Translations under genes and position numbers: made by a program | Notes under the pieces: generated by a model | What the model was told of the DNA's origin: nothing | What the model saw: only the letters and a program-made list of their open reading frames with translations | Database searches by the model: none | From: Leucobacter komagatae | GTDB lineage: Bacteria; Actinomycetota; Actinomycetes; Actinomycetales; Microbacteriaceae | Direction of reading: 5' to 3' | DNA: 64,000 nt | NCBI RefSeq assembly: GCF_006716085.1 | Contig: NZ_VFON01000001.1 | Span: 434,001-498,000, forward strand | Part shown: one piece after another, positions 37,633 through 46,068 of the stretch | Numbering within the stretch: position 1 is the first letter of the stretch | How the letters are laid out: every line of letters starts with the position of its first letter

Positions 37633-38955
37633 ATGGGCGAGACGGGGGCGGGGGCTTCGGGGCCTTCGGGTGGGCGGAACGGGTCGCCGCGCGAGGTCTT
37701 CACGGCCTTTCTCAAGTTGGGGCTCGTCTCGTTTGGCGGGCCAACCGCGCACATCGGCTACTTTCGCTCTGAGTTCGTCGCACGACGAAAGTGGCTCTCT
37801 GACGCTGCCTTTGGTGAGCTTCTCGCGCTCTGCCAAGTCCTGCCTGGCCCAGCTTCGAGCCAACTCGGGCTCGCAATCGGGTTGCGGCGCGGGGGAGCCT
37901 GGGGTGCAGCCGCCGCGTTCCTCGGCTTCACCGCACCCTCTGTCGCCATCATGCTGGGTTTCGCCCTCGGCGCGGAGGCGTTTGACGGGCCGCTGCTTCG
38001 CGCGGTGACGGCGGGCCTGACCTCGGTCGCCGTAGCTGTCGTGGCGCACGCGGTCTGGGGCATGCGGCCCGCACTCCTCACGGGATGGATCTCCTGGGTG
38101 ATTGCAGCGGCAGCGCTGTTGCTCGTTGCCACCTGGGGGCATCCGGCTGCGCATCCGGCGGCGATTGCCTGTGGCGCGGCCGCGGGCTGGTTCTGGCACC
38201 GGGTGCACGCGAGGGGCGCGCGGCCGGTTGAGGTCGAGCCTAGAGGCGGTGTTGGCGGCGGTGGCAGGGGAGGGGTGCCTGTGTGGGCGGGAATCTGCGC
38301 GCTTGCCGCTCTGCTTGCGGTTCTCGTGGGCCCCCCGCTGATGCTCCTCGCGGTGCCGGGCGGTACTGGCGTTGCGGCCGGGGTGGCCGGGACGGAAGCG
38401 AGCGGGGGACTCGTCGGCCTGAGCTCACTTATCGACACGTTTGCCCGGGCTGGCGCGCTCGTGTTCGGCGGTGGTCACGCGGTACTTCCGCTACTGGAAT
38501 CGGGAACTGTCGCTCCGGGCTGGGTGGCGCCGAGCGACTTCCTTGCGGGCTACGGACTCGCGCAGGCGGTTCCAGGCCCAATGTTCAGTTTCGCCGCGTA
38601 CCTTGGGGCGATTTCTGTCGTGGGGCCAGGGGGAGTGCTTGGCGGGCTCATCGCCGTGGTCGCAATCTTTGCTCCGGGCTTTCTGCTGCTCGTCGGGGTG
38701 CTTCCGTTCTGGAACACACTGCGCACGCGCCCAGGGCTTGACGCTGCGTTCCGTGGCGCTGGGGCGGCAGTCATGGGGGTGCTCGTGGCGGCGCTGTGCG
38801 GGCCAGTCGCCGCTGGCGGACTGACCTCGTGGCCCGCGGCCGGTCTTGCAGTCGTCACCTTGGCTCTACTAATGCTCAGAGCCCCTTCGTGGGCTGTCGT
38901 GCTGCTTGGCGCGGGGGCCGGGATCGGGGCGTTTGCTCTCGGAGTCTCACTGTAG
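37633..38955 (+). CDS. chrA: Chromate transporter, ChrA family (long, two-domain)
   Basis: 440 residues from ATG 37633, preceded by GGAAGGGG; an open extension to 37501 lacks a ribosome site. Two homologous halves are seen: FLKLGLVSFGGPTAHIGYFRSEFV ... LCQVLPGPASSQLGLAIG in the first, and FARAGALVFGGGHAVLPLLE ... GYGLAQAVPGPMFSFAAYLG in the second, the classic ChrA repeat. It is thought to export chromate using the membrane potential. The loop between halves is Gly-rich. No chrB-like regulator is adjacent. Confidence 0.93.
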   Translation: MGETGAGASGPSGGRNGSPREVFTAFLKLGLVSFGGPTAHIGYFRSEFVARRKWLSDAAFGELLALCQVLPGPASSQLGLAIGLRRGGAWGAAAAFLGFTAPSVAIMLGFALGAEAFDGPLLRAVTAGLTSVAVAVVAHAVWGMRPALLTGWISWVIAAAALLLVATWGHPAAHPAAIACGAAAGWFWHRVHARGARPVEVEPRGGVGGGGRGGVPVWAGICALAALLAVLVGPPLMLLAVPGGTGVAAGVAGTEASGGLVGLSSLIDTFARAGALVFGGGHAVLPLLESGTVAPGWVAPSDFLAGYGLAQAVPGPMFSFAAYLGAISVVGPGGVLGGLIAVVAIFAPGFLLLVGVLPFWNTLRTRPGLDAAFRGAGAAVMGVLVAALCGPVAAGGLTSWPAAGLAVVTLALLMLRAPSWAVVLLGAGAGIGAFALGVSL

Positions 38956-39286
38956 GTGGCGGGGCGGACGCTCAGGCGCGCGCTGGGCGAGAGGCACACC
39001 CGCCACGTGCTTCTCGCGCCCATCTCGGCATGGGCTGACATAATATAGATTATCGGCGTGCGGGCGAAGCGGGGACTTGTGCGAGGTTGGGATCGTTTCC
39101 GGCGCAGTGCAGCTGGGCGCGCGGGGCGCCTTCTACAGGCGGTGCGTCGTTCTGCCTGCGGTGCGCCGTTCTGCCTGCGGTGCGCCATTCTGCCTGGCAT
39201 CGACGCGGCGTATGTCGCATCGCCAGGGAGTTCTGCATTGGTGATGCGGATCACAGACGAAAGGCGCGAGCCGCGAGGCTGCCGAG
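38956..39286. other. Intergenic region after chrA with AT-rich element and short tandem repeats
   Basis: 331 bases. Near 39037-39055 there is an AT-rich island with the small palindrome ATAAT-ATAG-ATTAT, unlike the GC-rich surroundings, which could be a promoter or operator reading toward 39058. A 19-base unit repeated three times follows (39141-39197). Short open frames exist on both strands but none has a ribosome site or recognisable protein, so I call no gene. Confidence 0.5.
39141..39197. repeat. Three tandem copies of a 19-base unit
   Basis: Unit GGTGCGCCGTTCTGCCTGC at 39141-39159, 39160-39178 and 39179-39197, with one or two changes per copy. A weaker copy may precede it near 39124-39140. 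It lies in noncoding sequence between chrA and the GNAT gene. Confidence 0.85.
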
Positions 39287-39814
39287 TCAGCTTTGCGGTC
39301 GGTCGAGTCTTGCTGTCCAGGATTGGATGGGTCCGCCGTCGCGCCCCGGGATCTTTCCGACGGCCTCGCCAGTGTATGTGAAACCGCTGCGTTCGATGGT
39401 GCGCAGCGACCCGACGTTGCCAATCCTCGCCTCCCAGCCCACGGATGGGATGTCGGTCCGCTCAAAAGCGGCGGCCGAGACGAGGTCGACGCAAGCTGAC
39501 ATAATTCTACGCCCGCGGTGCGGTTCCCCGAGCCAGTAGCCAAGCATGCCGCTCGGAAGCCTGATCCCGATCACGCCAAGCAGCGGGCCATGGGCGTCCT
39601 CTCGGATCGCCCATGTCCACTCCGAGCCCTCTGCCCACGCCTGCGGCGCGTACTCCTCAATGAACGACTGGGCGTCGGCGAGCGTGTAGGGCCACGGCGT
39701 CGCCATGAACTCTTCGAAGACAGGGTCGGCACAGTAGCGGGCGACGTCGGGCGCATCAGCGGGCTTGAGTTCGTTGAGGGTGAGCCCACTCCCCTGCAGT
39801 TCGAACGGTTCCAC
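39287..39814 (-). CDS. GNAT family N-acetyltransferase (RimJ/RimL-like)
   Basis: 175 residues from GTG 39814, which lies 6 nt after AGGAGG; a second GTG at 39820 touches the ribosome site and is less likely. Conserved acetyltransferase-3 features: LTLNELKPADAPDVARYCAD at the N-terminus, YWLGEPHRGRRIMSACV for acetyl-CoA binding and NVGSLRTIERSGFTYTGE near the C-terminus. It may acetylate a protein N-terminus or a small amine. It begins 2 bases after the PAP2 gene, in the same minus-strand operon. Confidence 0.85.
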   Translation of the reverse strand: MEPFELQGSGLTLNELKPADAPDVARYCADPVFEEFMATPWPYTLADAQSFIEEYAPQAWAEGSEWTWAIREDAHGPLLGVIGIRLPSGMLGYWLGEPHRGRRIMSACVDLVSAAAFERTDIPSVGWEARIGNVGSLRTIERSGFTYTGEAVGKIPGRDGGPIQSWTARLDRPQS

Positions 39815-39816
39815 AG

Positions 39817-40635
39817 TCACCCTCCTTTGGGCGAGTACGCTAGCACGGCGAGGCGAAGCAGCGAGTGTGCCGCGAGCAGCGACAGCGCAACGCAGCCCAG
39901 CTGCCCGGCGTTGAGCATCATGTCTGTATTGCCTGACTGCCAGGCGATGACGGTGAGCACAATTGCCACGCCGACCGTGAGCCAGCCACCGATCACGAGG
40001 GCAATTGACGCCGTTCGCAGCAGCCACACACTCGGCGGGCGCTGCAGCGGCGTGAGCATGGTGACAGCCGCGAAGCCTGCGCCAGCGAGCGCGAGCGCTC
40101 CGAGCACGTCGCTCGGGCGGTGCCAGCCGTAGCCGAGTAGCTGCCAGCTCACGATGCTGAGCAGCACCGCTCCCCCGACCGCGCCCAGTGCCTGGAGGCG
40201 GCGTGGCAGCGCAAATACTGCGGCGCCGACGACCGTCGCAAAGACCGTCATGTGTCCGCTGGGGAACGTGTTCTCGGCCGCGAGCGTCAGGAAGTCAGGC
40301 CGCCCCAGCACCTCCGATTTCAGTAGCTGCGAGGCGACGATCGCCACCGCGGGCACGAGCGTCACGGTCAGCGCGCGAGCGATCCCGTGCACCCACAGCG
40401 CAATGAGCCCGAGACCGACTAGCGCGACGGCGATCGCGAACGGCGAGACCAGGCTCAGTGGTGCCGGCGGGTGCGTGTTGAAGTCAGACCCCTGCAACAC
40501 GTGATCCTCAACGGCTTGGCCCGTGGAACTCAGTACGCCGAGGATGTAAGCGCCGGCCCCAATGATCAGCCAGAACAGCAGGATCCAGAGGACGCGCAGG
40601 CGCCGGTGCGCCGTCGAAGCGATCGGGATACTCAC
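39817..40635 (-). CDS. PAP2 superfamily membrane phosphatase
   Basis: 272 residues from GTG 40635, preceded by GGGGGAG. About seven hydrophobic segments. The acid phosphatase signature is complete: KSEVLGRPDF (KX6RP-like), FPSGH and GYGWHRPSDVLG (RX5HX3D-type). It may remove phosphate from lipid phosphates such as phosphatidate or undecaprenyl diphosphate at the outer membrane face. Start overlaps the SpoU gene by 4 nt. Confidence 0.88.
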   Translation of the reverse strand: MSIPIASTAHRRLRVLWILLFWLIIGAGAYILGVLSSTGQAVEDHVLQGSDFNTHPPAPLSLVSPFAIAVALVGLGLIALWVHGIARALTVTLVPAVAIVASQLLKSEVLGRPDFLTLAAENTFPSGHMTVFATVVGAAVFALPRRLQALGAVGGAVLLSIVSWQLLGYGWHRPSDVLGALALAGAGFAAVTMLTPLQRPPSVWLLRTASIALVIGGWLTVGVAIVLTVIAWQSGNTDMMLNAGQLGCVALSLLAAHSLLRLAVLAYSPKGG

Positions 40636-41498
40636 GCGCCAACTCCCCCCGCAGCGACAGCCGCGGGCGATGCGGGCTGTGACGCGCGCTGATCCCCCGT
40701 GCGTACGGCCCACAGCGCGAGGGCTGCAGCGGTGGCGACGTTCAGCGAATCGACGCCGTGCTCCATCGGGATGAGTACGGTGCGTGAGGCAGACGCGAGC
40801 GCGCGCCGAGAGAGGCCCGGCCCCTCGGTTCCGAACATGATCGCGAGGCGCTCGGGAAGATCCTGAACGAAGTCCGCGAGATCCTCCGCGTCGTCCCGCA
40901 GCGCGAACGCGGTGAGGTCGTAACCGAGCTCGCGAAAGAGCGGCCCGGCCTCGCGCCAATCCGGCAGCCGCGCCCACGGCACCTGCAGCACCGCGCCCAT
41001 GCTCACTCGCACCGCCCGCCGGTACAGCGGGTCAGCGCAACCCGGAGTCAGCAGCACCGCGTCTGCGCCGAGCGCGGCGGCCGACCTGAAGACGGCGCCA
41101 ACGTTGGTGTGGTCGGCGAGATCTTCAAGCACGACGACGCGAGACGACGCGCGAAGCAGTTCGGCCGGGTCAAGCGGCGCGGGGCGGTGCATCGACGCGA
41201 TCGCGCCGCGGTGCATGTTGAACCCGGTGAGCTGCTCGAGCTGCTCGGGCAGCCCGATGTAGACGGGCACGTCGGGGTACGCGTCGAGGGCGGGCCCGAC
41301 GCGCTTGAGCCACTCCTCGACCATCAACAACGCCCTGGGTCGGTGGCCCGCGCGCAGTGCGCGCTCGATCACCTTCGGCGACTCCGCGAGGTACAGGCCT
41401 TCAGCCGGCTCACGGACACGCCTCAGCGCGACATCTGTGAGCTGGGTGAAATCTGCGAGCTCGGGGGCGGTGATGTCATAGATGTGAACAATTCTCAC
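40632..41498 (-). CDS. SpoU/TrmH family RNA 2'-O-methyltransferase
   Basis: 288 residues from GTG 41498, which overlaps the hydrolase stop. An N-terminal RNA-binding substrate domain (YLAESPKVIERALRAGHRPRALLM) is followed by the SPOUT knot domain with motif 1 LEDLADHTNVGAVFRSAAALGAD, motif 2 LAIMFGTEGPGLS and motif 3 IPMEHGVDSLNVATAAALAL. It methylates ribose in rRNA or tRNA using SAM; the site is unknown. It ends in a variable Ala/Ser tail. Confidence 0.92.
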   Translation of the reverse strand: MRIVHIYDITAPELADFTQLTDVALRRVREPAEGLYLAESPKVIERALRAGHRPRALLMVEEWLKRVGPALDAYPDVPVYIGLPEQLEQLTGFNMHRGAIASMHRPAPLDPAELLRASSRVVVLEDLADHTNVGAVFRSAAALGADAVLLTPGCADPLYRRAVRVSMGAVLQVPWARLPDWREAGPLFRELGYDLTAFALRDDAEDLADFVQDLPERLAIMFGTEGPGLSRRALASASRTVLIPMEHGVDSLNVATAAALALWAVRTGDQRASQPASPAAVAAGGVGA

Positions 41499-42412
41499 GC
41501 GGTGGGCTCCGAAGGCGTAGCGGGGTCGGTCTGAAGAAATTGGGCAATCCGCGACACCGTGTCGTCGACGGCTTCGTAGTGCACGAGATGACCGGTGCCG
41601 GGGAGGATCAGGAGGTCCGAGCCAGCAATCATTCGCCGCAGGTCGAGCTGCTTTGAGAGCGGCGTAATGTCGTCCTTCTCCCCCGCGATGATCAGCGTCG
41701 GCATCGAATACGCGCCCGCGAACTCGGCGACCGTGTGAGACACCGAGGCGCGAAAGGCCTCGAGGAGCGAGCGGGAATCACTGAACGACGAAAAGTACCT
41801 GTCGTGCTGGTCGTGAATCCATGCCCTCAGCTCACGGTCACGGGTCTTCGCCATGACCTCGCTCATGCCGCGCACGATGAGCTTGTTGCCCAGCAGCGAC
41901 TTCGCGGCACCCTCGGGTAGTGCGTTCGCGGCCCGGTAGTACCCGATGGCGAGCTGGGTGAGAGCGGCCTGCGGGCCCTCGAGCGCCGGCGCCGAGATCG
42001 GATTGATGAGGATCGTGCGGCTCGAGTCGGCGCCCTGCGCCAGCCCAGCGCTGACGACGAGCGAGCCAAACGAATGGCCGAGAATGACGGCCCCGGTTGG
42101 CGCGACTTCCCTGGTGAACGCGACGAGCCAGTCGCCGAACGCGGCGAGGTCATGCGCACGGCCAGGCAGTGCCGGGGTCTCACCGAAACCTGGGAGATCG
42201 GGGACGTGAAACGCGAACGAGGGCACGGCGGCCGCAAGCCCCTCCGCGATTCCCTGCAAGCCGTGGTGATCGCCGCGGAAGCCGTGGACAAGGATCACGG
42301 GCGCGCCAGCGGGGTCGCCAAACACCCAGTCTCGGGTGTCGATTCCGAGGGTGGGTATGAGGTGAGGCGGGTGATCTGTCAGCGGGTGATCTGGCAGCGG
42401 GTGATTTGGCAC
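41495..42412 (-). CDS. Alpha/beta hydrolase
   Basis: 305 residues from GTG 42412; the TAGCAT box 7 nt upstream supports this start over longer forms. The fold is shown by VILVHGFRGDHHG (oxyanion loop), GHSFGS (nucleophile Ser), IIAGEKDDITP (Asp) and GTGHLVHYE (His). It likely hydrolyses an ester or similar bond; substrate unknown. The N-terminus encodes a small repeat, NHPL-DHPL-DHP, from 15-base repeats. It heads a minus-strand operon with the SpoU, PAP2 and GNAT genes. Confidence 0.85.
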   Translation of the reverse strand: MPNHPLPDHPLTDHPPHLIPTLGIDTRDWVFGDPAGAPVILVHGFRGDHHGLQGIAEGLAAAVPSFAFHVPDLPGFGETPALPGRAHDLAAFGDWLVAFTREVAPTGAVILGHSFGSLVVSAGLAQGADSSRTILINPISAPALEGPQAALTQLAIGYYRAANALPEGAAKSLLGNKLIVRGMSEVMAKTRDRELRAWIHDQHDRYFSSFSDSRSLLEAFRASVSHTVAEFAGAYSMPTLIIAGEKDDITPLSKQLDLRRMIAGSDLLILPGTGHLVHYEAVDDTVSRIAQFLQTDPATPSEPTA

Positions 42413-42419
42413 AGAGTAG

Positions 42420-42425
42420 ATGCTA
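42420..42425 (-). promoter_or_regulatory. Leaderless-type -10 box of the alpha/beta hydrolase operon
   Basis: TAGCAT on the minus strand ends 7 nt before GTG 42412; no Shine-Dalgarno is visible. Confidence 0.5.
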
Positions 42426-42557
42426 CCGGGCTGCGCCTGGCACTCCTCTGCACACGCGCCGGGTGTGCGCTGGAAGCGTATGCGCCACTCCCGCCTCGGC
42501 AGGGCTGTGGCATCGTCGGTGGCCCTCGGTACTATCAATACAGGCGAAAGGATCACC

Positions 42558-43256
42558 GTGAACGACCCACTCCCCCTCTGGGCGGCCCAGCTTGCAGTGT
42601 TTGACACCGAGACGACGGGCGTCGAGACAGACACCGCCCGCATCGTGAGCGCAACGCTCGCGATCCTTGGCGAAAACGGCGAGATCTCGGAGCGCTACGA
42701 CTGGCTGCTCAACCCGGGCGTCGAGATTCCTGACTCTGCCGTTCGCGTGCACGGCATCACCACGGAGGTGGCGAGGTCGAGCGGCATCGACGCGGCCGTT
42801 GGCATCGCGCAGATCACCGAGCGCATCGCGCAGCTGATCGAGCGTGGACTTCCGCTCGTCGTGTACAACGCGCCCTACGACCTATCGCTGCTCACGGCTG
42901 AGCAGCGGCGCTACAGCGTGCAGGGCGCAGCGATCGCACCCGTGCTCGACCCGCTCATCATCGACAAGCAGCTCGACAGGTTCCGCAAGGGCAAGCGAAC
43001 CCTCGTCGCGGTGGCTGAGCACTACGGCGTTGAGCTCGGAAACGCGCACGATGCGGGAGAAGACGCGATCGCGTCTGGGAAGGTCATGCAGCACCTCGCG
43101 CGGAAGTACCAGGCGAAGCTGCCCGATGACCTGGAAGCGATCCACGCGGCGCAGGCGCAGTGGGCCCGCGCGCAGGCCGAGAACTTCCAGGAGTACATGC
43201 GTCGAGTGCGCGACCCCAACTTCGTGGCTGACGGTGCGTGGCCGGTGCGCGGCTAG
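42558..43256 (+). CDS. DnaQ-like 3'-5' exonuclease (DEDD family)
   Basis: 232 residues from GTG 42558, preceded by GAAAGGA. Exonuclease motifs are present: FDTETTG (ExoI, two acids), LVVYNAPYDLSLL (ExoII) and HDAGEDAIASGKV (ExoIII with His and Asp). It resembles the DNA polymerase III epsilon subunit and related stand-alone exonucleases; whether it proofreads or acts in repair or RNA turnover cannot be told. A TACTAT near 42529 may be its -10. Divergent from the hydrolase and convergent with rpmE2. Confidence 0.9.
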   Translation: MNDPLPLWAAQLAVFDTETTGVETDTARIVSATLAILGENGEISERYDWLLNPGVEIPDSAVRVHGITTEVARSSGIDAAVGIAQITERIAQLIERGLPLVVYNAPYDLSLLTAEQRRYSVQGAAIAPVLDPLIIDKQLDRFRKGKRTLVAVAEHYGVELGNAHDAGEDAIASGKVMQHLARKYQAKLPDDLEAIHAAQAQWARAQAENFQEYMRRVRDPNFVADGAWPVRG

Positions 43257-43303
43257 CGGGCACGGCCCTCACAGCCTCCCCGGGCGAAACGGCCCGACAT
43301 GCG

Positions 43304-43343
43304 GAAAGGGCGGGCGATCCTTATGAGGATCGCCCGCCCTTTC
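43304..43343. terminator. Bidirectional hairpin between the exonuclease gene and rpmE2
   Basis: An 18-bp perfect stem (43304-43321 with 43326-43343) with loop TATG. Each foot of the stem reads GAAAGGG or CCCTTTC, giving a short T-run inside the stem end for each direction. Confidence 0.85.
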
Positions 43344-43358
43344 GCGAAGTTAGGCTGC

Positions 43359-43607
43359 TTACGCGCCGAACGACTTGAAGCGCTGGTTGAACTTCTCGAC
43401 GCGGCCGGCCGAGTCCATGATGCGCTGCTTGCCCGTGTAGAACGGGTGCGAAGCGCTCGAGATTTCAACGTCGAGCACCGGGTAGGTGGCGCCGTCGAGC
43501 TCGATGGTCTTGTCGCTCGTGAGAGTCGAACGCGTGAGGAAGGTCTCCCCCGACGCAAGGTCGCGGAACACGATGGCGTTGTACTCGGGGTGAATCTCGG
43601 TCTTCAT
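43359..43607 (-). CDS. rpmE2: 50S ribosomal protein L31 type B
   Basis: 82 residues from ATG 43607, with AAGGAC upstream. The sequence [16 protein letters not shown] and SHPFYTGKQ is characteristic of the type B form, and there are no Cys, so it is the zinc-free variant. Such paralogues replace the zinc-binding L31 on ribosomes when zinc is short, usually under Zur control. I see no clear Zur box in the upstream gap. Confidence 0.95.
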   Translation of the reverse strand: MKTEIHPEYNAIVFRDLASGETFLTRSTLTSDKTIELDGATYPVLDVEISSASHPFYTGKQRIMDSAGRVEKFNQRFKSFGA

Positions 43608-43765
43608 GACTGTCCTTCGATAATGTTGCGTCTCGCTGATTCGGCGGAATGGCCGAACGCAGAAGTCTTGCGGCGTCACCGCACCAAGGATCAATATTAG
43701 CAGATCGAATCGGCCGATGCCGACCTTGGGGTGTGTTGGCGCCCGCGTGTCGGGTGAAAAAGTGG

Positions 43766-44560
43766 CTAGACGGCGGCTGAGCGGGCCTTTGCCGCGTACC
43801 GGCCGCCGGCCTCAGTAAGCTCGAACGGCATTCCGAACGTCGCTTCGAGATTTTCGGCGGTGAGCGTCTCAGCGATCGGCCCAGCGGCCTGCACCTTCCC
43901 GCCGCTCACCAGCATGACGTGCGTGAATCCCGGAGGGATCTCTTCGACGTGGTGCGTCACCATCACCATTGCCGGCGAATAGGGTGACTGCGCGAAGCCC
44001 GAGAGCATCTGCAGGAGGCGCTCGCGGGCGCCAAGGTCGAGGCTCGCGCTGGGTTCGTCGAGCAGCAGCAGCTCGGGGTCGGTCATGACCGCTCGGGCGA
44101 TGAGCGTGCGCTTACGCTCGCCATCAGAGAGCGTGCCGAAGGGCTGGTCTGCGAGCTCTAGGAGGTCCCACTCGGCGAGCACGCGGTCCGCCTGCCGCAC
44201 GTCGATCGCGTCGTACTCTTCGTTCCAGCGGCCCTCGACCGAGTACGCGGCGGTGAGTACGACATCACGCACGATCTCGTTTGGCGGGATGCGCCGTGCG
44301 GTTGCGCTCGACACAAAACCCAGGCGCGCGCGCAGTTCGAAGATGTCGACCTTGCCGAGGCGGTGGCCGAGCACATCGACGGTGCCGGTCGTCGGGAAGT
44401 CGTTCGCCGTGACGAGCTTCAAAATCGTCGTCTTTCCCGCACCGTTCGGGCCGAGGATGACCCACCGCTCGCTGTCATCGACCTGCCAGTTCACGCTGTC
44501 AAGGATCGGTCGGCGATTTCGGATGTAGCTCGCGTCGGTGAGGCTCAGCACGGTCGTCAT
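43766..44560 (-). CDS. ABC transporter ATP-binding protein, single-domain ModF-like
   Basis: 264 residues from ATG 44560. Walker [14 protein letters not shown], a Q-loop region, signature LSDGERKR, Walker [13 protein letters not shown] and switch His in [11 protein letters not shown]. No permease gene is adjacent, so the partner is unknown; the sequence resembles lone ATPases with no fixed transporter. A TAGGCT box 7 nt before the ATG suggests a leaderless transcript. Divergent from serB with only 29 bases between the start codons. Confidence 0.87.
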   Translation of the reverse strand: MTTVLSLTDASYIRNRRPILDSVNWQVDDSERWVILGPNGAGKTTILKLVTANDFPTTGTVDVLGHRLGKVDIFELRARLGFVSSATARRIPPNEIVRDVVLTAAYSVEGRWNEEYDAIDVRQADRVLAEWDLLELADQPFGTLSDGERKRTLIARAVMTDPELLLLDEPSASLDLGARERLLQMLSGFAQSPYSPAMVMVTHHVEEIPPGFTHVMLVSGGKVQAAGPIAETLTAENLEATFGMPFELTEAGGRYAAKARSAAV

Positions 44561-44567
44561 GCCCCTA

Positions 44568-44573
44568 AGCCTA
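44568..44573 (-). promoter_or_regulatory. Leaderless-type -10 box of the ABC ATPase gene
   Basis: TAGGCT on the minus strand ends 7 nt before ATG 44560; it lies 4 bases from the opposing serB box. Confidence 0.6.
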
Positions 44574-44577
44574 TCTC

Positions 44578-44583
44578 TAGACT
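44578..44583 (+). promoter_or_regulatory. Leaderless-type -10 box of serB
   Basis: TAGACT ends 6 nt before the serB ATG at 44590. The region upstream for RNA polymerase contact lies inside the divergent ABC gene. Confidence 0.55.
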
Positions 44584-44589
44584 GGAGCC

Positions 44590-45231
44590 ATGAGCGTTAC
44601 CCCACTCGTCGTTCTCGACTGCGATTCCACGACCATCCAAGACGAGGTCATTGAGCTTCTCGCCGACGCCGCGGGAACGCGTGAACTCGTCGCTGAGGTG
44701 ACCGAGCGCGCGATGCGTGGCGAGCTTGATTTCGCCGAGAGCCTCGCGGAGCGGGTGGCGACCCTTCGCGGTACGCCAGACTCTGTCTTCGCGCAGGCGT
44801 ACGAGCGGGTTCGCCTCTCCCCCGGCATCAGGGAGCTCATCAGCGCGGTGCACGAGCGCGGCGGCAAGGTCGGCGTGGTGTCGGGCGGGTTCCACGAGGT
44901 GCTCGACCCGCTCGCGGAGGATCTCGGGCTCGATTTCTGGCGAGCGAACAGGCTCGAGGTCGCTGACGGCGAGCTCACGGGTCGCACCGTTGGCCCAGTG
45001 ATTGACGCGGAGGCGAAGGCCGTCGCGCTCGCCGAGTGGGCCGAGGCGAGCGGGATCCCGCTCTCAGCGACCGTCGCGATCGGCGACGGCGCGAACGATC
45101 TGAAAATGATGGCTGTCGCGGCGATCGGTGTCGGATACAACGCGAAGCCCGTAGTTCGCGAGCAGGCCGACGTCGCGATCGAGGGCGACCTCGGTCAGGC
45201 GATCGCGCTGCTGGACCGCCTGACCGACTAG
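44590..45231 (+). CDS. serB: Phosphoserine phosphatase
   Basis: 213 residues, the short form without an ACT domain. HAD motifs: VVLDCDSTTI (nucleophile Asp, here DCDST), GVVSGGF (Ser of motif II), a Lys in the AEAKAVAL segment, and IGDGANDLKMM (motif IV). It makes serine from phosphoserine. Leaderless start after TAGACT. The gene stands alone and its stop is 6 bases from the convergent FabG-like gene. Confidence 0.92.
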   Translation: MSVTPLVVLDCDSTTIQDEVIELLADAAGTRELVAEVTERAMRGELDFAESLAERVATLRGTPDSVFAQAYERVRLSPGIRELISAVHERGGKVGVVSGGFHEVLDPLAEDLGLDFWRANRLEVADGELTGRTVGPVIDAEAKAVALAEWAEASGIPLSATVAIGDGANDLKMMAVAAIGVGYNAKPVVREQADVAIEGDLGQAIALLDRLTD

Positions 45232-45237
45232 CGACGG

Positions 45238-45957
45238 TTAGTGGCCCATCCCGAGGCCACCGTCGACGGGGATCACGGCACCCGAGATGTAGGCCGCGTC
45301 ATCGCCGGCGAGGAACGAGGCTGCGCCCGCGATCTCCGCGACCTGGCCGAAGCGGGCCGCCGGGATCGACGCGAGGTACTGCTGCTGCTGCGCCTCGGGA
45401 AGCACGGCAGTCATGTCGGTGTCGATGAAGCCCGGCGCGATCACATTCGCGGTGATGCCGCGGCCGCCAAGCTCACGGGTGAGCGACCGGGCGAACCCGA
45501 CGAGCGCCGCCTTCGATGACGAGTAGTTGATCTGCCCGGCAGAGCCGTAGAGCCCCACGACCGACGAGATCAGGATCACGCGGCCGAAGCGCTGCTTGAG
45601 GAGCCCCTTCGACGCCCGCTTCACGACACGGAACGTTCCGGTGAGGTTCGTGTCAATCACCTCAGTGAAGTCCTCTTCCGACATGCGAAGCAGCAGCGTG
45701 TCGCGCGTGATGCCCGCGTTCGCGACGACGACCTCGACGGCGCCGAGCTTCTCCTCGACCTCGGTAAAGGCCCTGTCGATCGAGGCCGAGTCGGTCATTT
45801 CGGCACGAACTGTCAGGGCGCCCTCGGGGCCTTCGCCCGACCGGGAGGTGACGGCGACGCGGTGGCCGTCCGCGATCATGCGCTCTGCGATTGCATAGCC
45901 GATGCCGCGGTTGCCGCCGGTGATGAGGACGGTGCGTGGGGTGGTGCTTGCGTTCAT
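45238..45957 (-). CDS. fabG: 3-oxoacyl-ACP reductase, FabG/MabA-like SDR
   Basis: 239 residues from ATG 45957; the TAGGCT box 7 nt upstream favours this over an ATG 30 bases earlier. Rossmann motif TGGNRGIGYAI, NAGIT, and the classic Ser and YxxxK active site (ISSVVGLYGS ... INYSSSKAAL). The C-terminal VIAPGFIDTDMT is typical of FabG. It reduces 3-oxoacyl-ACP with NADPH in fatty acid synthesis. A role as FabG1/MabA-like enzyme is inferred from similarity only; no other fatty acid gene is near. Confidence 0.87.
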   Translation of the reverse strand: MNASTTPRTVLITGGNRGIGYAIAERMIADGHRVAVTSRSGEGPEGALTVRAEMTDSASIDRAFTEVEEKLGAVEVVVANAGITRDTLLLRMSEEDFTEVIDTNLTGTFRVVKRASKGLLKQRFGRVILISSVVGLYGSAGQINYSSSKAALVGFARSLTRELGGRGITANVIAPGFIDTDMTAVLPEAQQQQYLASIPAARFGQVAEIAGAASFLAGDDAAYISGAVIPVDGGLGMGH

Positions 45958-45964
45958 GGGGTTC

Positions 45965-45970
45965 AGCCTA
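45965..45970 (-). promoter_or_regulatory. Leaderless-type -10 box of the fabG-like gene
   Basis: TAGGCT on the minus strand ends 7 nt before ATG 45957, the same arrangement as for the ABC gene at 44560. Confidence 0.55.
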
Positions 45971-46068
45971 GCGAATGGCGTATCCACCGCTCCGTTACCC
46001 TGCGGCGATCCTCAGGCAGCGTGCCCGCCAAAGACGTAAACTGAGGGATGTTGTAAATGAGGGAGCCG

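Noticed and set aside
39058..39381. Possible 107-residue protein after the AT-rich element
   Set aside because: It runs through the 19-base repeats and into the GNAT gene on the other strand, has no ribosome site and no similarity I recognise.
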